DNA from: an uncultured Bacteroidales bacterium
GTDB lineage: Bacteria > Bacteroidota > Bacteroidia > Bacteroidales > F082
DNA: 64,000 bases
Assembly: GCA_937896505.1 (NCBI GenBank)
Contig: CALBNP010000136.1
Span: forward strand, 24,110 to 88,109
Direction of reading: 5' to 3'
A program made the translations under genes and the position numbers. This document shows positions 33,209 through 41,042 of the stretch, one piece after another; position 1 is the first letter of the stretch; every line of letters starts with the position of its first letter. The notes below the pieces were generated by a model. It was not told where the DNA came from. It saw nothing but the letters and a program-made list of their open reading frames with translations, and did no database searches.

Positions 33209-33907
33209 ATGAGAAGATTTTTATTGACAATCTCTTTCTTGGCGATGGTCGGATTTGCGCAGGCACAATGGACTTTGCGCTCTTATGGAGAGTATGGATA
33301 CACTCGCACGGGAGGAAATCGTTGTTCGTTGGCATTGCTTGCTGATTATCAGTTTAATGACTATTTTAAAGGTGGCGTGAGTCTGCAAGGTACCTTGAGC
33401 TATCCTTTGTCTATGAACCTTTATTGGCAAGCCGATTTGCTTCAGGCGAAGTGTGGAACGCTTTATTTAGAGAACCGCTATCTCTATCGCTTGTTTCCAA
33501 ATTACAAGTTGCAGGAATTCAATGGTGTGTTTGACCTTGGATGGAAAAACCGCCATTTCAATTTCCAGTTAGGTTTGTGTAACCGTTTCATCGCCGAGAT
33601 TCCACTTCGTAAGGATGGAGGAATGGGAACCATTTTTGAACCTATGAATGTTGTTTTTTCTGTTGAGGGTAATGTTTTCGACCAGTCGCATCCTTGGAAC
33701 ATTGGCGGTCGCATTTCCAATTTTGATGATTTCTTAATTGAACGCGTATCCATTTTCATTTACTGTATTAAAGGCTATTACGAGTTGGACGATGGCCTGC
33801 GCCTCACTGGCGAAGTCTGCATCCATCCGTGCAGCTCGTTGAATCTGTCGGCACAACCGAATGGTGTTGCCGCACGTGTTGGCATCAGTTGGACTCCAAA
33901 AAAATGA
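33209..33907 (+). CDS. Hypothetical secreted protein, probably a small outer-membrane beta-barrel
   Basis: 232 residues. A signal peptide (FLLTISFLAMVGFAQAQ) precedes alternating hydrophobic/polar strands with many aromatics (YGEYGYTRTGGNR, YFKGGVSLQGTLSY, LYLENRYLYRLFPNYK, FNGVFDLGWKNRHFNFQLG, LTGEVCIHP, GVAARVGISW), the pattern of a beta-barrel. No known domain is recognised. Its stop overlaps the ATG of the following phosphoesterase gene (ATGA at 33904-33907), so the two form an operon under the promoter at 33161. Confidence 0.65.
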   Translation: MRRFLLTISFLAMVGFAQAQWTLRSYGEYGYTRTGGNRCSLALLADYQFNDYFKGGVSLQGTLSYPLSMNLYWQADLLQAKCGTLYLENRYLYRLFPNYKLQEFNGVFDLGWKNRHFNFQLGLCNRFIAEIPLRKDGGMGTIFEPMNVVFSVEGNVFDQSHPWNIGGRISNFDDFLIERVSIFIYCIKGYYELDDGLRLTGEVCIHPCSSLNLSAQPNGVAARVGISWTPKK

Positions 33908-34833
33908 ACACTATGAAAAAGAGAAATTTATACTTTCTTGCAGCTGCAACAGCTATGATTCTTGCAACAAGTTGCAACCACCTTGATATCCCTGGCATGG
34001 TCATCAACCGCAGCGACACGGAAGAACGCGTGAACGACTGGATTGACTACAACGTGCAAAATGGCGAACCAGTCATCGAGAATGTGCCTGATACATATCT
34101 CGTGTATTCCTCATCAGATCCGCATTATTGCGCTTCAGACAGCATTATCCCGCAAGGCGAAAACGACCGCCTTTACCATTACATCACAGCCGAACGCAAC
34201 GACCCGCAAGCCGTTTTTTCAATCCTTATCGGTGATTTGGCTAACGAAAAAGGAGAAAATCCATATAATATGGTTGATGCATCTATGCGGTATAATGCTG
34301 AAACACAGGCGAAAAACGACCCATGTTTCCCGACAGTCGGCAACCATGACGTTTATTTCGATTGCGCAAAATGGTTTAAAAAGCATTATCATACCTCTAC
34401 CTACACCGTCACTGTGAAGACCGTCAGTGGTTTCAAGGACTTGTTCATTTTCCTCGATTCGGGCAACGGAACGCATGGTAAGCGCCAGATGGATTGGCTG
34501 AAGGAAAAGTTGTCGCATCGCAATGAATATCGTAATTGCGTGGTTATCAGCCACTGCTGGCTGTTCCGCACGAGCTACAATTACACGACGACTCCGGCTG
34601 CCAATCTTCCTTTGGATGAGCAATATGCCTTCATGGACTTGATGAGCCAAAACAATGTCTCGTTGGTCGTCATGGGCCATTTCCACATGCGCGAACATCG
34701 CGAGTTTAACGGCATCGAATACGTTATGACGGATAACCTGAATGAAGGAGCGCTGAAGCCAAGCTATATGGTGATGACTTGCGGCGACAAGGTGAGCTAC
34801 GAATATCGTGAACTTGCTTCTTCGGCGTTATAA
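33904..34833 (+). CDS. Calcineurin-like metallophosphoesterase lipoprotein
   Basis: 309 residues. The signal ends in AMILATSCNH, a lipobox. Metallophosphoesterase motifs in order: SSSDPHYCA (D-x-H), FSILIGDLANEKG (GD), FPTVGNHDVYFD (GNHD), VVISHCWLF (His) and VVMGHFHMREH (GHxH), so the dimetal site is complete. Substrate unknown; exported phosphoesterases of this size include nucleotidases and diesterases. The start at 33904 uses the ATGA overlap; the ATG at 33913 is an alternative. Just past the stop is a coding-like tail in another frame (34835-34924). Confidence 0.8.
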   Translation: MNTMKKRNLYFLAAATAMILATSCNHLDIPGMVINRSDTEERVNDWIDYNVQNGEPVIENVPDTYLVYSSSDPHYCASDSIIPQGENDRLYHYITAERNDPQAVFSILIGDLANEKGENPYNMVDASMRYNAETQAKNDPCFPTVGNHDVYFDCAKWFKKHYHTSTYTVTVKTVSGFKDLFIFLDSGNGTHGKRQMDWLKEKLSHRNEYRNCVVISHCWLFRTSYNYTTTPAANLPLDEQYAFMDLMSQNNVSLVVMGHFHMREHREFNGIEYVMTDNLNEGALKPSYMVMTCGDKVSYEYRELASSAL

Positions 34834-34907
34834 TCAATTTACCGTCAAGTTTGCTACTGTAACTTGGGAGAACGATGCCGATTTTGCACCGGAATATCTC
34901 TATGACA

Positions 34908-36023
34908 TCAGTATCGCCACTTGATGATTTCAAACTCCAAAACATTATCATAATCCCGTGCCATGCAGATTTTTACGGTTTTCCTGGTGAGGTTGTAAAC
35001 CGCTGACCATTGTGTGTTGCTGGTCTTTTCTGCCGATGCGGTTTGCGACACTTCTTTCAGTAGTTGCATGGCTTCCTCTTCGGTGAAAACACCGTTTTTT
35101 GCTTCGTAAACATCCCTTACTTTTTCATAGCGGTCGAAGCCGTGGCCGATGTGTTGCCATCCTTCGTTGAGATAGGCGTTTGTGACATATCTTGCTTCAA
35201 TAGGACTCATTGTCCACGATTTATCACCTTCATTATGAATGTATTCCAGCACAACGGAATGTCCTTTTGCATCGGAAATCAGGAAATGGTAACTGTGCGA
35301 AATCTCGCTTTTCGTTTTGTCGGCAAACATATTGTATTGCTGCATCAAGGCAAGGGCTTCATCGGTGTCGGCAGCTTTGTCTAACATGATGCGCATGGCG
35401 GAAAGCGTCATAATGTCGTGTTTATCAGGGTCGTATTGTTCCGTTCCTTCGCCATCGAGATACAACACGCTGACGGCCAACCCCTTTTCGTTCATGCCGT
35501 CCATCAAAAGATAAGGTGCAACGATGAGCAGTGAATTGTCTGATTTCCCGTCATCCAAATCGCCTTGCTTTTTACCAACCAATGAAAAAGGTGCCATGGA
35601 AATGGAAGCGTAGCCATTTTCGGGTTGCGTCCTCACCAAAACCGAAGCCGATGGCTCGGAAAAAGTGAAATCGAAGTTACGGGCATAAATGATGTCGCCA
35701 TCGGGAGTAATGGCTTGAAATGCGCTGCAGGCTGGCAAAAGGCTTTTGATGTGAAAGACGGCCTTGAAAGGATTCATCATTTTTGTGACCGCATACTTGA
35801 CAAATGACGGAACGGAAGTGACATCGTTTTCAATCAAGCGGTCTAAATCGTAATCATATTGATAATCAAGCTCGTAGAGTAATCCTTCATCGACGTTTTT
35901 CAGACCGGAAAGCATTTCAGCCTGCGCCTTTTTTAAGGCACAGGCTGGATTTCTGTTTTGAGCGTTTGCTGTCATTGCAAACAGCAAAACGCTGAATATT
36001 AAGAATTTCTGTAAAAAATTCAT
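34908..36023 (-). CDS. Secreted Ntn hydrolase, C45 / linear amide C-N hydrolase family
   Basis: 371 residues. A signal peptide (IFSVLLFAMTANAQ) is followed by LPACSAFQAITPDGDIIYAR, with the Cys that would be the N-terminal nucleophile after processing, and NFDF, the typical motif after it. MNEKGLAVSVLYLDGEG and YHFLISDAKGHSVVLEYI belong to the alpha-beta-beta-alpha core of choloylglycine hydrolase/acyltransferase relatives. Likely cleaves an amide such as a conjugated bile acid, an N-acyl amino acid or a beta-lactam-like compound; substrate not determinable. Its ATG overlaps the stop of the upstream S9 peptidase by four bases. Confidence 0.8.
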   Translation of the reverse strand: MNFLQKFLIFSVLLFAMTANAQNRNPACALKKAQAEMLSGLKNVDEGLLYELDYQYDYDLDRLIENDVTSVPSFVKYAVTKMMNPFKAVFHIKSLLPACSAFQAITPDGDIIYARNFDFTFSEPSASVLVRTQPENGYASISMAPFSLVGKKQGDLDDGKSDNSLLIVAPYLLMDGMNEKGLAVSVLYLDGEGTEQYDPDKHDIMTLSAMRIMLDKAADTDEALALMQQYNMFADKTKSEISHSYHFLISDAKGHSVVLEYIHNEGDKSWTMSPIEARYVTNAYLNEGWQHIGHGFDRYEKVRDVYEAKNGVFTEEEAMQLLKEVSQTASAEKTSNTQWSAVYNLTRKTVKICMARDYDNVLEFEIIKWRY

Positions 36024-38161
36024 TCTGTTGGTTTATATTCCAATCCCATATTGTAAAGGATGAAAGAGTAGATGTCGGCTTGTTCTTCCAAGACCTTTGA
36101 AATAGGTTTGCCACCACCGTGACCAGCTTTCGAGTCGATGCGGATAATCTTAGGTTCATTACCGGTTTGGGCAGCCTGAAGCGTAGCGGCATATTTGAAG
36201 GAGTGTGCCGGAACAACGCGGTCGTCGTGGTCGGCAGTCGTGACCATAATTGCTGGATAGTGAACATCTTCGCCACTCTTGATGGTGTGCAATGGTGAAT
36301 AGGCATACAGTGCCTTGAACATTTCTTCGTTATCTTCGCTAGTGCCGTAGTCGCTGGCCCAGTTCCAACCAATGGTGAACAGATGATAACGCAGCATGTC
36401 CATCACGCCGACTTGAGGAACGGCAACGCGGAACAAATCAGGGCGCTGATTGACGACAGCACCGACCAAAAGACCACCGTTTGAACCGCCATTCAGGGCG
36501 AGATAATCGGCTGAGGTGTAATTGTTTGCAATCAGATATTCAGCGCAGGCGATGCAGTCGTCGAAGACATTCTGTTTCTGGAGTTTCGTGCCGGCCAAAT
36601 GCCATTCTTCGCCGTATTCGTTACCGCCACGCAGGTTCATCTGTGCATAGATGCCGCCGTTTTCCATGAAAGGAAGGCGTGAGGTCGAGAAGCCAGGATT
36701 CAGCGTGATGTTGAAACCGCCGTAACCATAAAGCAGGGTAGGGTTGGTGCCATCTTTCACAAGGTCTTTCTTGTAAGTCAGGAACATAGGAACTTTTGTG
36801 CCGTCTTTCGATTCGACAAAAACTTGTTCGGTGGTGAAGTCTTCTGGCACGAAATCGACTGCTGGAGCGCGGAAAACGGTCGAGGTGTTGCTCTCGATGT
36901 CGTAGCTGTAAATCGTGGTTGGGAAAGCGAAAGATGTGAAGGAATAGAACACTTCCTGGTCATCGTAGCGAGTGCTGAAGCCGACAGCGCCAAAGGTCGG
37001 GAACTCGATTTCGTGAACGAGCTGTCCATCCATGGTATAGACGAAGGAGTGGTTGGCGGCATCTTGGTCGTAAGTGGCAATCATCTTGCCGGCAGCAAGG
37101 TTGATGCCAGCAATGACGTTTTCGCTTTCAGGAATGACGGTTTCCCAATTTTCCATTTGCGGAGCCTTGGCCGAAACGCGGCAGATACGGCCCTTTGGCG
37201 CATCGTAGTTGGTGTAGATGTAAAGCACATCGTCGATGACATCCATAGGGCTATACGAATAGTTCATGTCGCTGGCGATTTGGACGAACTTGCCGTTTGG
37301 GTCTTGCATGTCGCGAATCCAGAGGGTGTGGCCTGCGCCTTGACCGCTTTCGAAGAGGAACATATAATGCTCGTCTTCAGTCAAATCGACTTGGTGGAAA
37401 TAGCGTGGCTGTGCCGGATTTTCGTAGAAGAGCTGGTCTTGGTCTTGCGGTGTGCCAAGCTTGTGGTAATAAATCTTATGGTTTTCGTTGACATTCGAGA
37501 ATTCCTTGCCTTCTTCCGGACGGTCGTAGGCGGCATAGAAGAAGCCATCCTGATACCATGATGCGCCCGTGAACTTGGCCCATTCGATATGGTCGGGTAA
37601 TAATTCTTTGGTGGCAATGTCCATCACATAGATTTCGACCCAGTCGGAACCGCTGCGCTGAATGGTGTAGGCGTAGTATTTCCCATCGTTGGAGAGAGAG
37701 CCACCGCCAAAGGCGACTGTGCCGTCTTCCGAAAGCTTGTTCGGGTCGAGAAGCACTTCGGCTTCTGCGTCAAGTGCTGACTGGATGTAAATCACGTTCT
37801 GGTTCTGCAAACCGTCGTTCTTCGAGAACATGTAACGTCCAAAGCGCTTCGATGGCGCGCTGTAGCGTTCGTAGTTGACAATTTGCGTGAGGCGGTCCTT
37901 GATGGCGCCACGGAAAGGAATGTGACTCAGATAATCCTGAGTGACAGCCCTTTGTGCTTCAACCCAAGCCGATGTCTCAGCGCAGGTGTCGTTTTCCAAC
38001 CAACGGTAAGGGTCGGCGACTTGTGTTCCGAAGTAGTCGTCAACCACGGTGGTGTCTTTTCTGGTTTCGGGATATTCATTGACGGAATAACGCTCAGGCT
38101 GCTGGTTGCAGCCCAACAGGGTAATCATGCTTCCCATAATCAATAAGGTGGATTTTTTCAT
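36020..38161 (-). CDS. Prolyl oligopeptidase (S9A) lipoprotein
   Basis: 713 residues from the ATG at 38161. A lipoprotein signal (IMGSMITLLGCNQQ) is followed by the S9A N-terminus (DDYFGTQVADPYRWLEND), a seven-bladed propeller (~90-430), and the catalytic domain: LNGGSNGGLLVGAV (nucleophile Ser), ADHDDRVVPAHS (Asp) and SKAGHGGGK (His). All triad residues are present. It cleaves short peptides after proline in the periplasm or at the surface. A longer open frame extends ~60 residues upstream but across the promoter (38217-38224), so the ATG next to the signal peptide is preferred. Co-transcribed with the C45 hydrolase. Confidence 0.93.
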   Translation of the reverse strand: MKKSTLLIMGSMITLLGCNQQPERYSVNEYPETRKDTTVVDDYFGTQVADPYRWLENDTCAETSAWVEAQRAVTQDYLSHIPFRGAIKDRLTQIVNYERYSAPSKRFGRYMFSKNDGLQNQNVIYIQSALDAEAEVLLDPNKLSEDGTVAFGGGSLSNDGKYYAYTIQRSGSDWVEIYVMDIATKELLPDHIEWAKFTGASWYQDGFFYAAYDRPEEGKEFSNVNENHKIYYHKLGTPQDQDQLFYENPAQPRYFHQVDLTEDEHYMFLFESGQGAGHTLWIRDMQDPNGKFVQIASDMNYSYSPMDVIDDVLYIYTNYDAPKGRICRVSAKAPQMENWETVIPESENVIAGINLAAGKMIATYDQDAANHSFVYTMDGQLVHEIEFPTFGAVGFSTRYDDQEVFYSFTSFAFPTTIYSYDIESNTSTVFRAPAVDFVPEDFTTEQVFVESKDGTKVPMFLTYKKDLVKDGTNPTLLYGYGGFNITLNPGFSTSRLPFMENGGIYAQMNLRGGNEYGEEWHLAGTKLQKQNVFDDCIACAEYLIANNYTSADYLALNGGSNGGLLVGAVVNQRPDLFRVAVPQVGVMDMLRYHLFTIGWNWASDYGTSEDNEEMFKALYAYSPLHTIKSGEDVHYPAIMVTTADHDDRVVPAHSFKYAATLQAAQTGNEPKIIRIDSKAGHGGGKPISKVLEEQADIYSFILYNMGLEYKPTE

Positions 38162-38216
38162 TTTGATTTGTATTGTTTGTGTAATTCGTTCAATTCGTAG
38201 TTCCTTTTTCAGCAAA

Positions 38217-38224
38217 CAAAAGTA
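38217..38224 (-). promoter_or_regulatory. -7 box TACTTTTG for the S9/C45 operon
   Basis: Minus-strand TACTTTTG, 55 bp before the ATG at 38161. Confidence 0.6.
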
Positions 38225-38312
38225 CAACATTTTTTGGAAGGGATTTGAAAAATGGTCACTAATCAATATTTTTTGAAGTTTTACATCAAATTTGATTTTT
38301 TTTTCGTTTCTT

Positions 38313-38604
38313 TGCCAGGTCAATCGCTGATAATTCGACAAGTTCAGTAATCAGCGCTTGGCAGACATACTTAAAGAAAGGCGTTGTTCTAACGCTTTAT
38401 CTGCGGAACTCAGAATCTCGCAAATTCAAAATCTTCCACACGGTAAAGCAATGGCCAACGCCCATAATGGTAGTTTATACATTTCTCAAATTGTATATGC
38501 TAACAGCGTGGGCTTCGGCATTGCTTATCTCTGGAAGATGGGCAATGCGAGAGCCTCTGAGTTCGGGATGAGCAATAGTTCAGATACCCGCGCTTCTTTT
38601 TTTT
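38313..38604 (+). ncRNA. Candidate large structured RNA with T-run end
   Basis: Helices readable by eye, all perfect: TGCCA 38313-38317 with TGGCA 38359-38363; CGCTGAT 38325-38331 with ATCAGCG 38350-38356; GCGTT 38381-38385 with AACGC 38391-38395; then a nested set, GAACTCAGA 38406-38414 with TCTGAGTTC 38556-38564, CTCGCA 38417-38422 with TGCGAG 38546-38551, ATCTTCCA 38431-38438 with TGGAAGAT 38532-38539, AAGCAATG 38446-38453 with CATTGCTT 38519-38526, and GCCCA 38460-38464 with TGGGC 38509-38513. CGGG/CCCG (38564-38567, 38587-38590) and eight T (38597-38604) follow. A frame open through it (from 38358) ends out of frame inside the next gene and is not coding-like. Whether it is an independent RNA or a leader of the VWA gene is open. 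Confidence 0.6.
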
Positions 38605-38685
38605 GGTGTGTTTTGATAGCAACTAATCAAATTCAAAATGGATTAGGCGTTATGGGTGTCACGCCACCGAAAAAAGTAGTCATTT

Positions 38686-40263
38686 ATGAGAAAGAGACTT
38701 TTACTAACAGCAATTTGCGCCCTGTCGATGATGATGACAATCGCACAAAACCGTACCAATCCAGATGTGGCCGATTATTTCATCAAAGGCTATCTTTCGA
38801 TTGAGCGAGGCAACGATGGAAAACCAGTCTACAAACTGAGTGATATCCAAAAGCGAGGCATCAACTTCGACGATCCTGGGGCTGTGGTTCGTGGTCGTTT
38901 TGAGACTGATTTAGAAAATGTTAAATTCCAATTTTCACATTATACCACGGATTATCCTGGTGGAATTGGCACCCCTTTGGATTTTTGGCGTTATGACGAG
39001 TCCATAAACGAATGGCAACCCGATGTGGAGACAATGCAGGGTAGTGCAGGTGTATTAGAAAAGAAATCCATGGTGCTGATGTTGGTACTCGACTGTAGTT
39101 CATCCCTGTCAAATGATTTCAGTTTTGTGCAACAAGCAGCCAAAGAGTTTATCAAAAGTTTGCTTGATGCCTCAAACTCAGGTAACATAAAGATTGGTAT
39201 CGTGGGGTTCTCGAAAATCAGTGCAACTGAGTTTTTCCCGATAACAAGACTTACCAATGATTCTTATTATGATATGTGCCGATTCATCAATGGGCGCAAC
39301 GTGCAAAATGGAACTGCTTTGTACTATGCTATGGATAAGGCCATTGATGCTATGGAGTCATATTGCTCCGCTTCAATCCCGTCTGATGAGCCGCTTTCAT
39401 CGGCCATGATGGTGACCTTTACCGATGGTCTTGACCAAACTTCTCGTGATGAAAACAAAGGCATCTATACTGCTGACGATTATTATGTCGAATTACAACG
39501 CAAGATGAACAACAAAAGGTTTAATGGCGTGCCGCTTCAGTCGAAAATGCGAGGTGTCCGTGGTGTTGACATTGCTACGGACGCCCAATTAGGCAAGTTC
39601 TCTCAGATTGGCAACAGCCTGGCCGATTTCAAGTTGCTGAGCAATATGTCTGAATTGGGACAAGAATTCAAGTATATTGCGGAGGGCTTAATTAACGAAT
39701 GGCGTGTATTGAATTGCTATGTGCCCAATTCGTTCAAGGGCAGAGTGGCTTGGACTTATCCTTCGAAGAAGCAGGTGGTGGTTGAGAAGCCGAAGGAACC
39801 GAGGAAAAAAGGAAGGTGGTTCGTCGGTTTGAATGCAGGATTGGGACTTAGCAACTATTTTCTATATGAAGAGAATTATTACCAACAAGAACATGGTGGC
39901 ACTGTATATTATGATACTCAATACGATGACAATCTCGGCTTGGCTTTTTCCGGAGGTTTTGATATAGCATTTCCAATCGGACGAGCAGCTAACCTGGGTT
40001 TGTTCTCGTCCATCGGAATTGAAACTGCAACTGAAACATTCTTGTTAAGTGCAGGCCCGCTATTACTTATTAATATTAGGAATGGCTCTTCGTTATATTT
40101 TGGGGGAGGTATGTCTTCCGCCTATTTTGATGCTTTTGGAACCGATTGGAGAGCCGGTTATAAATTCAAAAATGGACTATATCTTTTTGCTGAATTGTTA
40201 TCGATTTCAGATTCTTGGTCGCAAGAGAGAAGTTTTCTTTTTCACATAGGCTATAGCTTTTGA
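38686..40263 (+). CDS. Secreted von Willebrand factor A-domain protein with beta-rich C-terminus
   Basis: 525 residues. A signal peptide (LLLTAICALSMMMTIAQ) precedes ~110 residues of beta-rich sequence, then a VWA domain (~125-340): MLVLDCSSSLSNDF is the MIDAS DxSxS, NGTALYYAMDKAID contains the MIDAS Thr, and MVTFTDGLDQTS the late Asp. After a basic linker (EKPKEPRKKGRW) the C-terminal ~150 residues (WFVGLNAGLGLSNYF, LAFSGGFDIAFPIG, LYFGGGMSSAYFDAF, RSFLFHIGYSF) look like an outer-membrane beta-barrel or porin-like strand set ending in an aromatic residue. Probably an adhesin-like surface protein. No TAnnTTTG box lies between the upstream RNA element and its ATG. Confidence 0.8.
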   Translation: MRKRLLLTAICALSMMMTIAQNRTNPDVADYFIKGYLSIERGNDGKPVYKLSDIQKRGINFDDPGAVVRGRFETDLENVKFQFSHYTTDYPGGIGTPLDFWRYDESINEWQPDVETMQGSAGVLEKKSMVLMLVLDCSSSLSNDFSFVQQAAKEFIKSLLDASNSGNIKIGIVGFSKISATEFFPITRLTNDSYYDMCRFINGRNVQNGTALYYAMDKAIDAMESYCSASIPSDEPLSSAMMVTFTDGLDQTSRDENKGIYTADDYYVELQRKMNNKRFNGVPLQSKMRGVRGVDIATDAQLGKFSQIGNSLADFKLLSNMSELGQEFKYIAEGLINEWRVLNCYVPNSFKGRVAWTYPSKKQVVVEKPKEPRKKGRWFVGLNAGLGLSNYFLYEENYYQQEHGGTVYYDTQYDDNLGLAFSGGFDIAFPIGRAANLGLFSSIGIETATETFLLSAGPLLLINIRNGSSLYFGGGMSSAYFDAFGTDWRAGYKFKNGLYLFAELLSISDSWSQERSFLFHIGYSF

Positions 40264-40336
40264 ATGAAAAATGAGCAAATAAACACACTTATTAACCCCG
40301 ATGCGCTTAATGGGATATAACTAGGCAAAAAAGAAA

Positions 40337-40780
40337 ATGAAGAAAATATTTTTAATCTGTTTAGCAGTGTTTGGATTTGCATTTGCTGCAAATGCACAAG
40401 TTGGAACAACGACAAAAGCTGTTCCGATTTCAAATGGATGTGGTTCGGAAACCGTTCCTGGTTCACGTACATTAGGTAAAGTAGGAACAGTGGTTGATGC
40501 AGTAAGAACAGGAACGAGTGTACAGTCACAAAGGGAAAGTTGTGATCAGCATGATAAAGACTACTATAACGGAGTTGACAAAAACAAAGCAGATAGTGAT
40601 TTTAAACAACGTTCTCCTACTATGGGTGGTGTCGTGACATCATTTAAAGAAAGTAGCAAGAATTCCTACAGAGAAGCCCAAAAGGATAGAGAAACAAGCA
40701 AGCAATTTCAGCCTTCTTGGGAAAGTGAACATAAACAATGTTTGGATGGAAACAATTATCGAGTTACTCCAAATAAGTAA
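40337..40780 (+). CDS. Small secreted protein with phospholipase A2-like motif
   Basis: 147 residues. A signal peptide (IFLICLAVFGFAFAANAQ) is followed by SNGCGSE and, ~45 residues later, ESCDQHDKDYYNGVDKNKAD then SDFKQ. The C-x-x-HD-x-x-Y...G...K...AD...F arrangement after an N-G-C-G calcium-loop-like motif is that of bacterial and viral PLA2-like domains, with His-Asp as catalytic dyad. The C-terminal ~50 residues are hydrophilic. The base composition is more AT-rich than in flanking core genes. It lies 73 bp after the VWA gene on the same strand. PLA2 activity is an inference from the motif; a structural relic is possible. Confidence 0.6.
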   Translation: MKKIFLICLAVFGFAFAANAQVGTTTKAVPISNGCGSETVPGSRTLGKVGTVVDAVRTGTSVQSQRESCDQHDKDYYNGVDKNKADSDFKQRSPTMGGVVTSFKESSKNSYREAQKDRETSKQFQPSWESEHKQCLDGNNYRVTPNK

Positions 40781-40790
40781 AACGTTAATC

Positions 40791-40910
40791 ATGATAATTG
40801 ACAAGCCATCATGGCAAACAATAGACCAGATTGGCTTTTTTTCAAATGACACAAGCGTTGTTCCCAAGTTGGAAATAACTGAAAGAGATGACTATTGCAA
40901 AATGCAATAG
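40791..40910 (+). CDS. Possible 39-residue small protein
   Basis: An ATG 11 bp after the PLA2-like gene opens 39 codons (MIIDKPSWQTIDQIGFF ... EITERDDYCKMQ). No signal peptide and no recognised family. Its stop codon lies within a perfect 15-bp hairpin. It may be a real small gene coupled to its neighbour, or the remnant of a longer one. Confidence 0.25.
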   Translation: MIIDKPSWQTIDQIGFFSNDTSVVPKLEITERDDYCKMQ

Positions 40911-40918
40911 TCATCTCT
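40884..40918 (+). terminator. Perfect 15-bp hairpin after the PLA2-like gene
   Basis: AGAGATGACTATTGC (40884-40898) and GCAATAGTCATCTCT (40904-40918) pair without mismatch around loop AAAAT. It is followed by GTTCTTCC and not by a T-run, so termination is likely but not certain. Confidence 0.6.
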
Positions 40919-41006
40919 GTTCTTCCGTATTGGCATTGTGAAGTATATGCAGCTGTCCTTAGAAAGTGGCATCCGTGAACCGCTCTTTGTATAGGGTGGA
41001 TTTATT

Positions 41007-41042
41007 ATCCCTTACATCCCTTACATCCTTTACATCCCTTAC
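41007..41042. repeat. Nonanucleotide tandem repeat ATCCCTTAC
   Basis: Four copies of ATCCCTTAC (one with ATCCTTTAC) at 41007-41042 and a degenerate fifth. The array covers the TAA stop of parE on the minus strand. Confidence 0.8.

Noticed and set aside
38358..38804. A 148-codon frame through the structured RNA region
   Set aside because: It overlaps the VWA start in another frame, has no signal or domain, and the base-pairing explains the conservation-like regularity better.
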